NCBI GenBank assembly: GCA_018857735.1
Contig: JABMCL010002954.1
Span: 50,001-114,000, forward strand
Direction: 5' to 3'
From: Alviniconcha marisindica
Lineage: Eukaryota; Mollusca; Gastropoda; Provannidae
Length of the DNA stretch: 64,000 bases
The position numbers and the translations under genes were made by a program. The notes beneath the pieces were generated by a model. That model saw only the letters and a program-made list of their open reading frames with translations, ran no database searches and was not told the DNA's origin. Each line of letters begins with the position of its first letter. Position 1 is the stretch's first letter. Shown here one piece after another: positions 12,600 to 64,000 of this stretch.

Positions 12600-12816
12600 C
12601 TCAGTAGGTTCAGCAGGTTAACTGCCAAAATAAACACAGTAAAGTGTCTATGTTTGTTTTTCATTTTATGTCATTCAAATAGCTTGCAATAAACACTAAT
12701 TCAACACTTTCTAACTGGATGTAGCCCTTATATCATAACCCTGTGTGGTTGACTGGGCTCAAAACACCAATTAACCAATGCTCTCTGGGTGCCACACCCC
12801 AAATGCCAGACCATCT

Positions 12817-13035
12817 GGGGAGCGGGATAGCTCAGTGGTTAGAGCGCCGGACTCGTGATTGAAAGGTCGCAGGATCAAATCCCTGCAGGAGCGGCGGGAT
12901 AATTTTCTTCTCCAGGGTCAACTTTCTGTGCTGACTCTTACTTTCTGTATCAGTTCCACCGCCGTGTTACCGCAGTAGCGCGTAAAAGATCCCGGTCATT
13001 CCGGGGGGAATAAGAACTGAAACCCCCCACAAAGA
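12817..13035 (+). mobile_element. tRNA-derived SINE
   Basis: Starts with a polymerase III A box (TAGCTCAGTGGTTAGAGCG, 12828-12846) and a B-box-like GGTCGCAGGATCAAATCC at 12865-12882. Stems do not close as in a working tRNA. The tail holds GCGCGTAAAAGATCCCGGTC (12978-12997), a string typical of molluscan SINE bodies as I remember them, and ends near a C-rich stretch. No target-site duplication is obvious. Confidence 0.75.
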
Positions 13036-13462
13036 AACCAACAAATGGAAAGGAAAACAATGTTCAGTTTGACTTGGAGTCGGATGTCTGACCTTCTGAG
13101 TAGGTCACAGTTATCTCAAAACTGTCTGAAATTACTACTGCCTTAACTACTTCTACTTTTTTTCTCTCTCTCTCTTTTGTTGTTGTTGTTGCATGTCTGG
13201 CTGCACACTGAAACGCAACAGTTACTTCACTAATTAAGCATTTAAGAATATCAGAGAGCATTCTGTGCCTCATTCTATCTATGCATGAAATAATCTTACG
13301 ATACACAGATCAAACTCAGCTACATCAGAACTTTGCTCCCACACCGCAAAAAACAACAACAAAACAAAACAACAAAACTCACCATACTTTTGGTTCTGAC
13401 ATTAGAGTAGCATACCTGAAGCTAGTAGGAGAATAGGAAGTCCAGTGAAGGTTATCAGCATG

Positions 13463-13468
13463 TTTATT
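13463..13468 (-). terminator. Candidate polyadenylation signal for the RhoGEF gene
   Basis: AATAAA on the minus strand, about 1.2 kb after the stop and the nearest such hexamer. Further copies lie near 11600 and 10840, so the true 3' end is not fixed. Confidence 0.3.
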
Positions 13469-14280
13469 TTAAAAACTGTCACCGTAACAGCCTTGGAGAC
13501 GAAGACCAACTTCCGCTTCCGGCTCCAGCCAGCTGGGTCACGTGACATTTGCATGACTTTTACGCCAGTCAGTTTTTTCTTAATGCAGCAGTAGCTCTAC
13601 TGGCAAAAATCTGGAAAGAATGGACCTCCTTCCAGCATTCAGACAGAGTCCTGAGAGACTGGGGAAAATAACCCACACCAGAGTTTATAGGAAAAAACAC
13701 ACCCCAAAATCCCCCAAAACACGGTATGCTACTTGATACTTCTTGTGAAAAAGCTTGGGGGGAAACAAAACAAAAACACCCAGACAAGTTCTCAGCACTG
13801 CTTGTATTTTCCTAGCCAAATCAGCGTCTGTATTATTATTTCCCCTTTTCTGCCCAGCATGCAGCAAAATGTTGTCCGGCGTCTGTGTTGCTCTTTCTCC
13901 CTCTCTGTGCACCCCATTGGTTTTGAAATCAGAAATCACATGACGCTCACAGGCTTAGCATGAGCACATCATCACAAAGAGACAAGTCCGCAGTGCACCT
14001 TTTGCTATTGCAGTCGTTCGTCAACAAACACAACGGGCCAATCACCAGAGAGCATGACAACTTCTTCATTGGATAGGTAGGGACACTGTAAAGCGAACAG
14101 ACACACAATCAATCAGTCAGCCAATCATCAAGTCAGTCAGCCAATCACAAGAAAGTTGATGTAATAATGCTAGGACTGGTCAACTTACAGATCACAGTTC
14201 ACCAATCGCTGGCAGGAAACGTTCGTCAATGCAGACTCACACACGATTGGCCAATGCACATGCTGCAATCCGCGAATCAG

Positions 14281-14300
14281 CAACAACAACAACAACAACA
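14281..14300. repeat. (CAA)n microsatellite
   Basis: About seven CAA units in the presumed RhoGEF 3' UTR or just beyond it. Confidence 0.95.
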
Positions 14301-14670
14301 TGAAAAACAAACAAAAAAGCTGTACCTCCAATGGATTGGTTGGTGCGAGCCAACACACACACAGTCATCCAGTCTGAAGACAGACGGCTGTGCGGCACGT
14401 CTCAACAGCACTGGCGACAGCGCACGCATCACACTCGGCGAATCAGACGACGGCCAGCCGGCAGCGCTCAACGTCTGATCAGCCGCTGGCGAGCGAGGGG
14501 CCGCCTCACCTAACCGGCCACTCAAGAGGAGGGGCGGCGGAGTCGCCCACCGCCCTGTGCCGGCAGACGCGAGCCTCACACACGCTGGTCAGCCGGAGAG
14601 AGCATCAGCGGGCGCTGCACTGGGACCCCGCAGTCCCTGGCTGCAGGGACGGATGGGGCAGGAGGAAGCG

Positions 14671-63848
<49,178 letters not shown>

Positions 63849-64000
63849 CTGCACCCAGAAACCAGTTCATCAGCTTGTCTGCACACGACCTGCTCATACT
63901 TTCAACCGTGGTCTCATGCAAAACCTCACTTTTAGCATTCACTGAGTGCTTTTTAGTCACAGTTTACTGATGTCCTGTTCTTTTCCTTTTTTCCCCTTTC

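Noticed and set aside
12820..12890. A functional tRNA gene
   Set aside because: A and B boxes are present, but the acceptor and anticodon stems do not pair and a SINE body follows.
63849..63960. Extension of exon 1 upstream as coding (…ADKLMNWFLGA)
   Set aside because: The frame is open, but a good acceptor ends at 63849 and the RH-like similarity starts exactly after it.

Overview
The window is animal nuclear DNA, most likely from a gastropod mollusc. The evidence is a many-exon gene with GT-AG introns, a tRNA-derived SINE with a molluscan-looking tail, a decayed LINE, an inhibitor-knot-type cysteine peptide exon, and an extreme load of di-, mini- and homopolymer repeats. The species is not determined, and there is no prokaryotic gene organisation.

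One gene dominates: a Rho guanine-nucleotide exchange factor of the ARHGEF11/ARHGEF12/Drosophila RhoGEF2 class. It is read on the minus strand from 63848 down to a stop codon at 14671. I resolve 25 exons, one of them tentative. Their phases join without conflict into 3635 nt, giving 1210 residues plus stop. The order is end of the RGS-like (RH) domain, C1 zinc finger (exons 3-4), linker with conserved RSESLKG, KAER and SDVD motifs, DH domain (exons 10-15), PH domain (exons 16-18), then a long C-terminal tail with coiled-coil-like and acidic parts. The N-terminal part (the PDZ domain and most of the RH domain in this family) lies beyond 64000.

At the low-coordinate end, facing the RhoGEF gene, is the last exon of a small secreted-type cysteine-rich peptide gene (3316-3486, plus). 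Beyond it are a dead LINE reverse-transcriptase fragment (4398-5312, minus), several tandem arrays, a SINE (12817-13035), and the presumed RhoGEF 3' UTR. Two non-autonomous DNA transposons sit in RhoGEF introns: 18702-19142 with TA ends and 32613-33240 with TTAA ends.

The most unusual property is where the introns' tandem repeats come from. In at least ten RhoGEF exons the array next to the exon is built from copies of that exon's own edge: exon bases plus the donor or acceptor. The arrays therefore contain long series of decoy splice sites. Clear cases are the DH-exon acceptor (17 copies, 43923-45290), the DH-exon donor (23 copies, 41603-42291), the C1-exon acceptor (59657-60160), the exon 1 donor (63190-63745) and the exon 23 donor (17040-18344, part of which looks like tandem micro-exons). 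The cysteine-peptide exon has the same kind of array made from its acceptor (1866-2820). Most of the remaining sequence is other minisatellite and microsatellite DNA without genes.
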